Positions 17,569-26,264 of a DNA stretch of 47,903 nucleotides are shown here, in pieces. Numbering within the stretch: position 1 is the stretch's first letter; each line of letters opens with the position of its first letter. The notes below the pieces were generated by a model, which was not told where the DNA came from, ran no database searches, and was given only the letters and a program-made list of their open reading frames with translations. This DNA is from Bacteroides caecigallinarum (lineage in GTDB: Bacteria > Bacteroidota > Bacteroidia > Bacteroidales > Bacteroidaceae): the NCBI RefSeq assembly GCF_016901995.1, contig NZ_JACJLE010000030.1, positions 1-47,903 on the forward strand, read 5' to 3'. The translations under genes and the position numbers were made by a program.

Positions 17569-19236
17569 ATGTTTGATATAAAGAAAAAAATAATGTTATT
17601 TGGCGGGCAGAGAGTACTGTTGTTATGTACTCTCTGCCTGTTGGGCTTTTGCCTGACGGCTGCCAATATGCAGGACGGCAGGACACAGACTCAGCCGAAA
17701 CAGAAAAGTAAGGTATATTTGTTGCGTGCCGACAAACTGAAAAAAGACGCTCTGCATCCTGACGCGCAAATAGTGGTTGGAAACGTAGTCTTCCGTCATG
17801 ACAGTGTGTATATGTATTGCGACAGTGCATATTATTATGACAAGATAAATTCATTCGAGGCATTCAGCAATGTACGTATGGAACAGGGGGATACTTTGTT
17901 CCTATATGGTGACAGATTGTATTATGACGGGCTGACCCAGATTGCGCAGATGCGAATGAACGTAAGAATGGAAAACAGAACAACAACATTGCTTACCGAT
18001 AGCTTGAACTATGACAGAATATTCAATCTTGGATATTTCTTCGATGGTGGAACAATGATGGACGACCAGAATGTACTGACTTCCGAATGGGGAGAATATA
18101 GTCCTTCTACCAAAATGTCTGTTTTCTATTACAATGTGAAACTGGAAAACCCACAGTTTACAATGCTGTCTGATACGTTGAAATACAGTACATTGACAAA
18201 GGTGGCAAATATTGTTGGTCCTTCTGATATTTACAGCGACAACAATTATATTTATTCCGAGTCGGGATATTATGATACACAGACCGGTAAGGCAGACCTG
18301 TATCAGCGTTCGGTGTTGACAAGCGACAGCAAGCAACTGACAGGAGATTCATTGTTCTACGACAGAAACACAGGTATTGGCGAGGCTTTCTCAAACATAG
18401 TAATGACAGATACTCTAAACAAGAACATGATGCTTGGGGACTATGGTTATTACAATGAGAAACTGAAAAGTGCTTTCGTTACGAAGAATGCAGTAGCTAT
18501 AGATTACTCTCAGGGAGACAGTCTTTTCCTACATGCTGATACCCTCAGTATGAATACTTTCCATCTTGACACTGACTCTATGTATAGGGAGGTAAAGGCA
18601 TACCATAAGGTAAGGTTTTACAGAACAGATGTCCAGGGAGTAGCGGACTCACTGGTGTTCTCGTCGAAAGATTCATGTCTTATCATGTATAAGGATCCTG
18701 TCCTATGGAATGAAAACCAGCAACTTTTGGGCGAACAGATAAATATATATATGAACGACAGTACCATAGACTGGGCACATATCATCAATCAGGCTCTTTC
18801 TGTGGAACAGATACCTGTAGATACTACATTGTTCAATCAGATTTCCGGAAAGGAAATCAAGGCGTATTTCGAAGACGGACTTATGGAAAAAGTAGAGGTG
18901 ATAGGTTCTGTCCGGTTAGTGTATTATCCAATGGACTCCGACAGTCTTCTTATAGGAATGAACGTGTCTGAAACCAGTCAGCTGGATATATATCTTGAAA
19001 ACCAGCAATTGGAACGCATGGTGATGAGTCCTAAGTCGAATGGTACTCTATATCCTATGTCTCAGATACCTTTGGAGAAAAGTCATCTTGATAATTTCGT
19101 ATGGTTTGACTATATTCGTCCTTTGAATAAGAAGGATATATTCAACTGGCGTGGCAAGAAGCTTGAAGATCAGCTGAAGAAGAATGTTCGCGGACCTATA
19201 GAGTTGCCTAACCAGCATTTGTTTAACGATAAATAG
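17569..19236 (+). CDS. OstA/LptA-like LPS-transport periplasmic protein
   Basis: A 555-residue exported protein with an N-terminal signal (VLLLCTLCLLGFCLTAA). The body is a long series of short beta-strand repeats with D-[ST]-x-x-Y patterns (VVFRHDSVYMYCDSAYYYD, LLTDSLNYDRI, YYDTQTGKADL, QLTGDSLFYDRNTG). This is the OstA beta-jellyroll seen in LptA and the N-terminal domain of LptD. It would form part of the periplasmic bridge for lipopolysaccharide. It is longer than E. coli LptA (185) and has no barrel, so it is the large LptA-like type of Bacteroidetes rather than LptD. A perfect 12-bp inverted repeat lies in its signal-peptide codons. It is followed at 8 bp by a small membrane protein. 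Confidence 0.8.
   Translation: MFDIKKKIMLFGGQRVLLLCTLCLLGFCLTAANMQDGRTQTQPKQKSKVYLLRADKLKKDALHPDAQIVVGNVVFRHDSVYMYCDSAYYYDKINSFEAFSNVRMEQGDTLFLYGDRLYYDGLTQIAQMRMNVRMENRTTTLLTDSLNYDRIFNLGYFFDGGTMMDDQNVLTSEWGEYSPSTKMSVFYYNVKLENPQFTMLSDTLKYSTLTKVANIVGPSDIYSDNNYIYSESGYYDTQTGKADLYQRSVLTSDSKQLTGDSLFYDRNTGIGEAFSNIVMTDTLNKNMMLGDYGYYNEKLKSAFVTKNAVAIDYSQGDSLFLHADTLSMNTFHLDTDSMYREVKAYHKVRFYRTDVQGVADSLVFSSKDSCLIMYKDPVLWNENQQLLGEQINIYMNDSTIDWAHIINQALSVEQIPVDTTLFNQISGKEIKAYFEDGLMEKVEVIGSVRLVYYPMDSDSLLIGMNVSETSQLDIYLENQQLERMVMSPKSNGTLYPMSQIPLEKSHLDNFVWFDYIRPLNKKDIFNWRGKKLEDQLKKNVRGPIELPNQHLFNDK
17606..17638 (+). repeat. Perfect 12-bp inverted repeat within signal-peptide codons
   Basis: GGCAGAGAGTAC (17606-17617) and GTACTCTCTGCC (17627-17638) flank a 9-nt loop, 37 nt after the OstA-like start codon. 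The mRNA would fold into a strong stem-loop early in the coding region. There is no T-run after it, so it is not a standard terminator. Confidence 0.8.
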
Positions 19237-19244
19237 ATAATATT

Positions 19245-19541
19245 ATGGGAATGTTTACAATGAGAAAACCGAGAGCGTATCACCATGAGTATATCTATGT
19301 GGATGAGCGTAAGGAAAAGCTGCAGAAGATAGAGGAAACTGCAAAACGTGAGCTTGGCATGTTGCCTCCTAAGGAGTTTTCTCCTGAAGATATCAGAGGA
19401 AAATTTGTTGAAGGTACAAAATATCTGAAACGTCGTAAGGAGAGTGGCAGAAAACCGCTCAGTTATGCAACATTGTTTGTGGCTATTGTGTTATTGCTTT
19501 ATATCCTGCATTATCTTATAACAGGTAGCTTTACTTTTTGA
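19245..19541 (+). CDS. Small membrane-anchored protein of unknown function
   Basis: A 98-residue protein I do not recognise. It begins with a basic, aromatic stretch (RKPRAYHHEYIYVDERKEK), continues as a charged helix and ends with one transmembrane segment (ATLFVAIVLLLYILHYLITG, residues 75-94). This suggests a tail-anchored inner-membrane protein with its N-terminus in the cytoplasm. The tight spacing (8 bp after the OstA-like gene, 24 bp before mutL) and compatible codon use make it a real gene. Its neighbours hint at envelope biogenesis but do not prove it. Confidence 0.7.
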   Translation: MGMFTMRKPRAYHHEYIYVDERKEKLQKIEETAKRELGMLPPKEFSPEDIRGKFVEGTKYLKRRKESGRKPLSYATLFVAIVLLLYILHYLITGSFTF

Positions 19542-19565
19542 TTAAATAAAGGAGAAACATAATTT

Positions 19566-21458
19566 ATGAGCGATATAATCCGTTTGTTGCCCGACTCTGT
19601 AGCCAATCAGATTGCAGCGGGTGAAGTTATCCAGAGGCCGGCTTCGGTGATAAAGGAACTGGTTGAGAATGCCATTGATGCCGGAGCAGGACATATTGAT
19701 GTATCTGTGACAGATGCCGGAAAGACATGCATCCAGGTGATAGACAATGGTAAAGGAATGTCGGAAACAGACGCGCGTCTGGCCTTCGAACGCCATGCCA
19801 CTTCAAAGATACGCGAGGCTTCGGATTTGTTTGCTCTACGGACTATGGGCTTCCGCGGAGAGGCGCTGGCATCTATAGCTGCAGTAGCCGAAGTAGAATT
19901 GCGTACAAGGCAGCACGGTGAGGAGTTGGGTACGTCTATTCTGATTTCCGGCTCCAAAGTGGAAAAACAAGAACCGGTGGCATGCCCTGAAGGAAGTAAT
20001 TTCATAGTGCGAAATTTGTTTTTTAATGTTCCTGCAAGAAGAAAATTTCTCAAATCAAATCAGACTGAACTGAGCAACATAATATCGGAATTCGAAAGAA
20101 TAGCTCTCGTAAATCCGGAAGTATCGTTCACATTCCATCATAATGGAACGGAAATTCTGAACCTGCCTGCCATACAGCTTAGACAGCGCATAATGGGAGT
20201 GTTCGGCAAGAAACTGAACCAGGATCTGTTGTCGCTGGATATCGATACTACTATGGTAAACATTCACGGCTTTATAGGTAAGCCCGAAACGGCCAGAAAG
20301 AAAGGTGCACGTCAGTTCTTCTTTGTGAATGGCAGATATATGCGTCATCCTTATTTCCATAAGGCTGTGGCAGATGCATACGAGCATCTTATTCCGGTAG
20401 GTGAACAAGTGTCTTATTTTATATATTTTGATGTGGATCCTGCCAATATAGATGTCAATATCCATCCTACCAAGACCGAAATAAAGTTTGAGAATGAACA
20501 AGCCATCTGGCAGATATTATCTGCGGCTGTAAAGGAAACATTAGGCAGATTTAATGCCGTACCTTCGATAGATTTTGATACCGAGGGTATGCCTGATATT
20601 CCAGCCATTGATATGGCCGGTTCAATAGGAAGTGAACTTCCGCCTACTTCGTATGACCCTTCATATAATCCGTTCAACCAATCGTCTTCTATTGTTCCCC
20701 CGTCGTCTTATTCTTCAGCAAGCAAGAAAAAGACAGAATGGGAGCCATTCTATCAAGGATTGGAGAGACAGACACGTACTGTGGAGGAAGATGTGAGTCC
20801 TTTCTCAGAAGAAAACGTTTTCTCGGGAAAATTTCATGAGGATGCAGAAGAGGCTACCATATATGATGAGCATCCGGATGCTGTCATTACGGAAAAAGCT
20901 GCGCAGCATTATCAGTACAAAGGAACATACATTCTTACTTCGGTGAAATCCGGACTTATGATTATCGACCAGCATAGGGCACACGTAAGGATACTGTATG
21001 ACAAGTATATGGATCAGATACAGAAACACGTAGGATTGTCACAGCGTATGCTGTTTCCCGACATGATTCATTTTTCACCTTCCGAAGTTCCTGTACTGGA
21101 AGAAATTATGGATGATTTGACATCATTGGGATTTGAACTCAGTCCGCTTGGTGGAGGAACATATTCCATTAATGGTGTACCTGCCGATATTGAGGGACTC
21201 AATCCTGAACAGCTGATAACTAATATTGTTCATTCGGCAATAGAGAAAGGCTGTAAGGTGAAAGAAGAGGTTCAAAGCATGATTGCACTTTCAATGGCAC
21301 GTGCTTCTGCCATTGTTGCTGGTCAGGTGCTTTCCAACGATGAAATGAATGCTTTGGTTGACGGGCTGTTCTCTGCTCCGGCACCAAATTATACACCAGA
21401 CGGAAAGACTGTTCTTGCACTTATGAATGATGATGATATAGAGAAACTTTTCCGTTGA
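19566..21458 (+). CDS. mutL: DNA mismatch repair protein MutL
   Basis: A 630-residue GHKL ATPase that couples MutS mismatch recognition to strand processing. N-terminal ATPase motifs are clear: [26 protein letters not shown] and the [12 protein letters not shown] strand. A Ser/Pro-rich linker (about residues 340-420) joins a C-terminal dimerisation domain. There the usual endonuclease motif DQHA(x)2E(x)4E reads DQHRAHVR (468-475), with Val where the first Glu is expected, and the final region has PNYTPDGKT instead of a CPHGRP-type zinc motif. This MutL may therefore lack nicking activity. It is the last gene of the cluster and is followed by a palindromic intergenic element. Confidence 0.95.
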   Translation: MSDIIRLLPDSVANQIAAGEVIQRPASVIKELVENAIDAGAGHIDVSVTDAGKTCIQVIDNGKGMSETDARLAFERHATSKIREASDLFALRTMGFRGEALASIAAVAEVELRTRQHGEELGTSILISGSKVEKQEPVACPEGSNFIVRNLFFNVPARRKFLKSNQTELSNIISEFERIALVNPEVSFTFHHNGTEILNLPAIQLRQRIMGVFGKKLNQDLLSLDIDTTMVNIHGFIGKPETARKKGARQFFFVNGRYMRHPYFHKAVADAYEHLIPVGEQVSYFIYFDVDPANIDVNIHPTKTEIKFENEQAIWQILSAAVKETLGRFNAVPSIDFDTEGMPDIPAIDMAGSIGSELPPTSYDPSYNPFNQSSSIVPPSSYSSASKKKTEWEPFYQGLERQTRTVEEDVSPFSEENVFSGKFHEDAEEATIYDEHPDAVITEKAAQHYQYKGTYILTSVKSGLMIIDQHRAHVRILYDKYMDQIQKHVGLSQRMLFPDMIHFSPSEVPVLEEIMDDLTSLGFELSPLGGGTYSINGVPADIEGLNPEQLITNIVHSAIEKGCKVKEEVQSMIALSMARASAIVAGQVLSNDEMNALVDGLFSAPAPNYTPDGKTVLALMNDDDIEKLFR

Positions 21459-21472
21459 AAGCATATATCCTG

Positions 21473-21557
21473 CTGCTGACAGCTGTGAGCAGAGCTTCTG
21501 ACAATTGTCGGTAGCATTGCCGACCTTGGTCTGCACCACTGCCGACAATTGTCGGTA
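21473..21557. repeat. Cluster of palindromes and a 14-bp direct repeat after mutL
   Basis: The near-palindrome CTGCTGACAGCTGTGAGCAG (21473-21492) is followed by two copies of GACAATTGTCGGTA at 21500-21513 and 21544-21557, 44 bp apart centre to centre. The second copy sits in the perfect palindrome CCGACAATTGTCGG (21542-21555). TGCCGAC also occurs between them. The element is more G+C-rich than the surrounding A/T-rich intergenic DNA. Confidence 0.75.
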
Positions 21558-21610
21558 CCAGAATATATCAAGGAGTTTCGATGTTTATTAAATGCTTTTA
21601 AAATATAAAT

Positions 21611-22237
21611 ATGAGATTAATTCTATTGTTTTCTATACTTTTAAGCCTTTCGGCTAATGCACAAAATATAAACTCAGTATTCGTTTCAATGCCTGACTCA
21701 CTTTCTCCGCTACTGACTAAGGTAAACCGTCAGGACTTTGCCGATTTCCTGTCATCGGGAATGAAGGCTGTAGTAAAGAACAGATTCGGAGGTCAATCGG
21801 AAATGCTTAAGCTTACGGACGATTATCTGAAGCTTAAAACCACAGAGGCATCATCAGAGGAAATGAAACTGTTGCCATTGAATGATTCGGTAAATGTGGT
21901 TTGTGTGGTAAAAACATACAACGGACCAGCAGAAGACAGTCAGGTATATTTCTATTCTACCGACTGGAAAGAATTGCCGTTGCATAACTTTATTTCTCTT
22001 CCGGGACATGAGGATTTCTATAAATCTTCTAATGACAGTGTAAGCACAGTTTCAAGAGAAGATTTCGCCAATGAAATGTATATAATGAAAGCTGAATTGT
22101 CAGACAAGGACAATAGTATTGTATTCAAGTGTAATACTCTTGAAGCTATGGGCAAGGAAAGTGCCGATATCATGAAGCCATATACAGTGGATTCATTAAA
22201 ATTCAATTGGAATGCCGGAAAGTATGTAAAGGAATAG
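21611..22237 (+). CDS. Secreted protein, DUF3256-like
   Basis: A 208-residue protein with a signal peptide (LILLFSILLSLSANAQ, cleavage near residue 18). The mature part starts NINSVFVSMPDSLSPLLTKVNRQDFADFL and resembles the Bacteroidales DUF3256 family that I associate with this position after mutL; the family name is from memory and not verified. No catalytic motif is visible. The gene is 152 bp downstream of mutL beyond the palindrome cluster and ends 233 bp before the M23 peptidase, so it may form its own unit. Confidence 0.65.
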   Translation: MRLILLFSILLSLSANAQNINSVFVSMPDSLSPLLTKVNRQDFADFLSSGMKAVVKNRFGGQSEMLKLTDDYLKLKTTEASSEEMKLLPLNDSVNVVCVVKTYNGPAEDSQVYFYSTDWKELPLHNFISLPGHEDFYKSSNDSVSTVSREDFANEMYIMKAELSDKDNSIVFKCNTLEAMGKESADIMKPYTVDSLKFNWNAGKYVKE

Positions 22238-22284
22238 TAACATCTAAATTTGCTCAAAATATGTTACTCAACATATAATACTTG

Positions 22285-22319
22285 TTTTTACGTATATAGT
22301 GTATGAAAATACGTAAAAA
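22285..22319. repeat. 11-bp perfect inverted repeat upstream of the M23 peptidase
   Basis: TTTTTACGTAT (22285-22295) and ATACGTAAAAA (22309-22319) flank 13 nt. It lies between the DUF3256-like gene and the predicted promoter at 22334-22364. It could be an inefficient terminator or an operator; there is no run of Ts on either exit. Confidence 0.6.
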
Positions 22320-22333
22320 ATGCTTAATCTGAC

Positions 22334-22364
22334 TTGCCTCGCTCCACAAAAAAACTTATCTTTA
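22334..22364 (+). promoter_or_regulatory. Predicted promoter for the M23 peptidase gene
   Basis: TTG (22334-22336) and TATCTTTA (22357-22364) are 20 nt apart, near the Bacteroidetes consensus except for the last base. The leader to the ATG at 22471 would be about 100 nt. Confidence 0.5.
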
Positions 22365-22470
22365 CAAGGATTTTTTGAAAACCTTTTTAGTTTTGAGTTG
22401 TTAGGTATAAGGGATAATATGTATAAAACGTGTATTTCTTATACTCATATATAAAAATATTAACTGTAAA

Positions 22471-23379
22471 ATGCTTATTAAAATTCTTAGAACATTATCG
22501 GTCGCAGCTTTTGCTTTGGTGTCTGTAAATACTTCGGCACAGGACTTGTTGGCCAAGCAGGCACCCATAGATAGGAAGCTAAAGTCTGTTGACTCACTAG
22601 CTTTGGTACGTCAGATTGAAACAGAACAAGCCTTCTACCCGGCTTATTCGCTTTATCCGGAATGGAGCAATGAAAGGGTTCATGCCTACGGAAACAAAGT
22701 GACTGTACCGGATACTTTCAGAATAGATTTAACAGGCTTCTGTATGCCTACACCACATACAAAGATTACTTCGAAGTGTGGTCCCAGATGGAGACGTATG
22801 CACAACGGACTTGACATAAAGGTATATATCGGCGATACAATACGTGCGGCGTTCAGCGGTAGAGTAAGAATCGTGAGATATGAACGTTCTGGTTATGGTA
22901 AGTATGTGGTAATTCGCCATGATAACGGACTTGAAACAATCTATGGTCACCTTTCGAAGCAGCTAGTCAAGGAAGACCAGTTCGTAAAGGCTGGCGAGGT
23001 AATAGGTCTGGGGGGGAATACAGGACGTTCAACAGGTTCGCATCTTCATTTCGAAACAAGATTGCTCGGTCAGGTAATCAATCCTGAGTTCCTTTTCGAT
23101 TTTCCAAAACAGGATATTGTGGCAGACAGCTATCTATTCATAAAGGGAGCCAATATGTATAATTATCAGCGTACAAGAGCGTTGGCTGCACTAAAGAACG
23201 GTGACATGAAGAAGGTTACAGCAGCCGCTAACTCCATACGTTATCATAAAATTAAAAGTGGTGACACTTTGGGCTCAATATCAAGAAAATATCATATCTC
23301 AATTGACAAGCTGTGTAGCATGAACGGTATAAAACGTAATACAGTTCTCAGAATCGGACAGGTGTTGCGTTGTTCATAA
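22471..23379 (+). CDS. Secreted M23 (LytM) peptidase with C-terminal LysM domain
   Basis: A 302-residue cell-wall endopeptidase with a signal peptide (SVAAFALVSVNTSAQ, cut near residue 24). The peptidase domain has the zinc and catalytic residues His111 and Asp115 (MHNGLD), His160 (IYGHLS) and His191/His193 (GSHLHFETR). A LysM peptidoglycan-binding motif spans about residues 257-301 (YHKIKSGDTLGSISRKYHIS ... IGQVL). All catalytic positions are present, so it should be active, unlike EnvC/NlpD-type activators. It probably cleaves peptide cross-links in the periplasm during growth or division. A hairpin terminator follows at 23428-23465. Confidence 0.92.
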   Translation: MLIKILRTLSVAAFALVSVNTSAQDLLAKQAPIDRKLKSVDSLALVRQIETEQAFYPAYSLYPEWSNERVHAYGNKVTVPDTFRIDLTGFCMPTPHTKITSKCGPRWRRMHNGLDIKVYIGDTIRAAFSGRVRIVRYERSGYGKYVVIRHDNGLETIYGHLSKQLVKEDQFVKAGEVIGLGGNTGRSTGSHLHFETRLLGQVINPEFLFDFPKQDIVADSYLFIKGANMYNYQRTRALAALKNGDMKKVTAAANSIRYHKIKSGDTLGSISRKYHISIDKLCSMNGIKRNTVLRIGQVLRCS

Positions 23380-23427
23380 TTCTGTATAATACTTTAATAT
23401 AGAATCTTATTTGACGTTTATATGATT

Positions 23428-23465
23428 AAAAAAGGTGGAATGCAAAAGCATTTCCACCTTTTTTA
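23428..23465. terminator. Terminator after the M23 peptidase gene
   Basis: AAAAAGGTGGAA and TTTCCACCTTTTTT pair around TGC-AAAA-GCA. The stem ends in T6 on the plus strand and is preceded by A-rich DNA, so it could work in both directions. Confidence 0.88.
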
Positions 23466-23489
23466 TTATGTGTTTATACGAAAAATAAG

Positions 23490-23497
23490 TAACTTTG
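23490..23497 (+). promoter_or_regulatory. Predicted -7 box for the DUF1599 gene
   Basis: TAACTTTG matches TAnnTTTG and lies 20 nt before the ATG at 23517. The leader would be about 15 nt. Confidence 0.55.
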
Positions 23498-23516
23498 CCA
23501 CATATTCAATTGGTTT

Positions 23517-24059
23517 ATGAAAGATACTAAACAACAGTTTGAACACGTTATAGAAATATGTCGTAGCCTTTACGAAAAGAAATTGCATGATTATGGCGCA
23601 GCGTGGCGCATCATGCGTCCGTCTTCGGTAACAGACCAGATATTCATAAAGGCTAACCGCATCCGCAGTATAGAAGTGAAGGGTGTTGCCCTTATCGACG
23701 AAGGTATCCGTTCGGAATTCATAGCAATAGTAAATTATGGTATAATAGGACTTATCCAGTTGGAACTGGGTTTTGCCGAGACTAACGATATGAGCATAGA
23801 GCGTGCGCTTGAGATGTATGACAAATACGCAAAGAAAGCATTGGAGCTTATGTTGGCAAAAAACCATGATTACGATGAGGCTTGGCGCAGTATGCGTATA
23901 TCGTCATATACGGACTTGATTCTTATGAAGATATACAGAACCAAACAGATAGAAGAACTTGGTGGTGAGACATTGGTTTCGGAAGGAGTGGATGCCAACT
24001 ACATGGATATGATTAACTATTCGGTGTTCGGATTAATAAAACTTGAGTTTGGAGAATAA
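23517..24059 (+). CDS. DUF1599 protein with two tandem copies of the domain
   Basis: A 180-residue protein of the DUF1599 family (also called a nucleotide-modification-associated domain). Its two halves are clear repeats. Residues 8-86 and 101-179 share HDY, AWRxMRxSSxTDxI, K, R, IE, G, EG and NYxxxGLIxLExG in the same order, so the gene arose by internal duplication. No enzymatic residues can be assigned with confidence; the conserved Asp, Trp-Arg and Arg residues suggest a nucleotide or phosphate ligand. It overlaps the following DoxX-like gene by about 11-17 bp depending on its start. The function is unknown. Confidence 0.82.
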   Translation: MKDTKQQFEHVIEICRSLYEKKLHDYGAAWRIMRPSSVTDQIFIKANRIRSIEVKGVALIDEGIRSEFIAIVNYGIIGLIQLELGFAETNDMSIERALEMYDKYAKKALELMLAKNHDYDEAWRSMRISSYTDLILMKIYRTKQIEELGGETLVSEGVDANYMDMINYSVFGLIKLEFGE

Positions 24060-25371
24060 GTATATACATAGGGCTGTTTATGTAGGCGTAAATATATGTC
24101 GCTTCCTCTTGGCTATAGTATTCCTGTTTTCGGGATTCATTAAAGCCAATGATCCGATGGGAACAGTCTATAAAGTAGAGGACTATTTTGAAGCTTTCGG
24201 GCTGGCCGGATGGATTTCCGGTTTTGTACCTTATCTTATAGCCTGGATAATGGCTATAGTGGAATTTACTTTAGGTTCTTACCTCCTGTTTGGGATACGA
24301 CGTAAATTGGCTTCAATATCCTGTCTGCTTTTTATGCTTGTAATGACTCCTCTTACGTTGTGGCTTGCTGTTTCCAATCCTATTTCAGATTGCGGATGTT
24401 TCGGAGATGCCGTTCATTTGTCAAATTGGGATACTTTTTGGAAGAATGTAGTCCTTCTTCTGGCGTCAGTATTTGTCTTTGTGCGTAACAGGAGTGTATT
24501 CAAGTTAGTGACTGATAAGGTGGATTGGCTGGTAGCAATGTACAGTACTGTCTTTATATTTCTGTTCACATATTTCACCCTTAATCATTTACCGGTATTT
24601 GACTTTCGTCCGTATCATATAGGGGCTGACATCAAGGCTGGAATGGAGATACCTGAGGGGGTGAAACTTCCTGTTTATGAAACCATATTTACATACCAGA
24701 AAGATGGTGTGAAGAAGGATTTTACTATAGATAATTTCCCGACCGATACCACATGGACATTTGTAGAGTCGCAGACTGTACTGAAAGAAAAGGGCTATGA
24801 ACCGCCAATCAAGGATTTTGTTGTGATATCGAATGACGATGGCGCTGATATAACTGAAGAAATTCTGAATAGTAACTATGTTTTTCTTCTGGTTTCGCCA
24901 TGGCTTGAAAAGGCTGATGACAGTTCAATGGATCTGATAAACGAAGTGTATGATTATTCGTTGGATCATGGCTATAAGTTCTATTGTGTAACAGCATCAT
25001 CGGATGAAGCTATATCAAGATGGCAGGATTATACTGGAGCGGAATATCCGTTTGCCACAATGGACGAGATAACGCTGAAAACCATTATTCGTTCCAATCC
25101 GGGTATGATATTGTTGAAAGACGGTGTGGTGATAAGAAAATGGAGTAATTTTTCTTTGCCTGACGAGTATCAGCTGTCTGGGCCTTTGGAGGAACTTCCT
25201 ATAGGACAACTTGACGATAATACATTCTGGACAAAGGTTACAGAAATGTTGGTTTGGTTCTTCGGACCGTTGATATTGTTCATAATCATAGATTTGATAT
25301 GGTTGAACATACACAGAAAGAAAAAGTTTATTCCTGCTCCAAATAAAGGAGTAAATGAAAAGAAAGATTGA
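24049..25371 (+). CDS. DoxX-like membrane protein with C-terminal thioredoxin-like region
   Basis: About 440 residues. The first ~165 form four transmembrane helices with DoxX/MauE-like features (FLLAIVFLFSGFIKANDPMGTVYKVEDYFEAF, CGCFGD between helices). A further helix lies near residue 165, and a soluble domain at about 230-400 has thioredoxin-like spacing (FVVISNDDG ... VFLLVSPWL ... FYCVTAS ... PGMILLKDGVVIRKW) but no CxxC pair. A final transmembrane helix near 405-425 and a basic tail end the protein. The two closely spaced cysteines in DCGCFGD are typical of MauE/DoxX redox relatives. The start must be a TTG (24043 or 24049), both inside the DUF1599 gene, so translation is probably coupled. 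Role not established; quinone- or thiol-linked redox work is a guess. Confidence 0.72.
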   Translation: MENKYIHRAVYVGVNICRFLLAIVFLFSGFIKANDPMGTVYKVEDYFEAFGLAGWISGFVPYLIAWIMAIVEFTLGSYLLFGIRRKLASISCLLFMLVMTPLTLWLAVSNPISDCGCFGDAVHLSNWDTFWKNVVLLLASVFVFVRNRSVFKLVTDKVDWLVAMYSTVFIFLFTYFTLNHLPVFDFRPYHIGADIKAGMEIPEGVKLPVYETIFTYQKDGVKKDFTIDNFPTDTTWTFVESQTVLKEKGYEPPIKDFVVISNDDGADITEEILNSNYVFLLVSPWLEKADDSSMDLINEVYDYSLDHGYKFYCVTASSDEAISRWQDYTGAEYPFATMDEITLKTIIRSNPGMILLKDGVVIRKWSNFSLPDEYQLSGPLEELPIGQLDDNTFWTKVTEMLVWFFGPLILFIIIDLIWLNIHRKKKFIPAPNKGVNEKKD

Positions 25372-25412
25372 TTATAACCTTTTATATTTAACTATTTAAT
25401 TATTTCAACAAG

Positions 25413-26168
25413 ATGAGAAAAAACATTGTAGCAGGTAACTGGAAAATGAACAAGAACCTGCAAGAAGGTATTGCTTTGGCAAAAGAATTGAATGAAGTTT
25501 TGACTGCTGACAAGCCAAACTGCGACGTGATAATCTGTACTCCGTTCATCCACTTGGCTTCTGTAACTCCTATCGTTGACAGCTCAATCATCGGTGTAGG
25601 TGCAGAAAACTGTGCAGACAAAGTTTCTGGTGCATATACAGGTGAAGTTTCTGCAGAAATGGTAGCTTCTACAGGTGCTCAGTACGTAATCCTTGGTCAC
25701 TCTGAACGTCGTGCTTACTATCACGAAACAGTAGAAATCCTTGAAGAAAAAGTTAAACTTGCTTTGGCTAACAACTTGAAGCCAATCTTCTGTATCGGTG
25801 AAGTTCTTGAAGAACGCGAAGCTAACAAGCAGAATGAAGTAGTTGAAGCTCAGCTTGCTTCTGTATTCTCTTTGTCAGCTGAAGATTTCGGTAAAGTAAT
25901 CTTGGCTTACGAACCAGTTTGGGCTATCGGTACAGGTAAGACTGCTACTCCAGAACAGGCTCAGGAAATCCACGCTCACATCCGTTCATTGGTTGCTGCT
26001 AAATACGGTAAGGAAGTTGCTGAAAACACATCTATCCTTTATGGTGGTAGCTGCAAACCTTCTAACGCTAAGGAATTGTTCGCTAATCCTGATGTTGACG
26101 GTGGTCTTATTGGTGGAGCTGCTTTGAAAGCTGCTGACTTCAAGGGTATCATCGACGCATTCAAATAA
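25413..26168 (+). CDS. tpiA: Triosephosphate isomerase
   Basis: A 251-residue glycolytic enzyme interconverting glyceraldehyde 3-phosphate and dihydroxyacetone phosphate, the latter being a product of both FucA and RhaD in this window. Catalytic residues are Lys11 (AGNWKMN), His96 (LGHSERR) and Glu167 ([11 protein letters not shown]), and the phosphate loop YGGSCKP is present. Codon use is strongly biased compared with the flanking genes, as expected for a highly expressed protein. The ATG at 25413 follows a 41-bp gap after the DoxX-like gene. A 14-bp-stem hairpin follows at 26205. Confidence 0.97.
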   Translation: MRKNIVAGNWKMNKNLQEGIALAKELNEVLTADKPNCDVIICTPFIHLASVTPIVDSSIIGVGAENCADKVSGAYTGEVSAEMVASTGAQYVILGHSERRAYYHETVEILEEKVKLALANNLKPIFCIGEVLEEREANKQNEVVEAQLASVFSLSAEDFGKVILAYEPVWAIGTGKTATPEQAQEIHAHIRSLVAAKYGKEVAENTSILYGGSCKPSNAKELFANPDVDGGLIGGAALKAADFKGIIDAFK

Positions 26169-26204
26169 TTTATTGCAGACACAGGTCTGTAGTTTAAATA
26201 ATAT

Positions 26205-26244
26205 GGCAGTATTCCGGAAGTTATGTCCGGAATACTGTCTTTAA
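26205..26244 (+). terminator. Terminator after tpiA
   Basis: GGCAGTATTCCGGA pairs with TCCGGAATACTGTC (one G-T pair) around a 7-nt loop, followed by TTTAAAAA. The short T-run suggests partial read-through into the SPOR gene. An in-frame ATG at 26223 lies inside this hairpin. Confidence 0.75.
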
Positions 26245-26264
26245 AAATTCAATCAACCGGTATG

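Noticed and set aside
26223..26264. Earlier start codon for the SPOR protein
   Set aside because: The ATG is inside the tpiA terminator stem and would put 13-14 residues before a good signal peptide.
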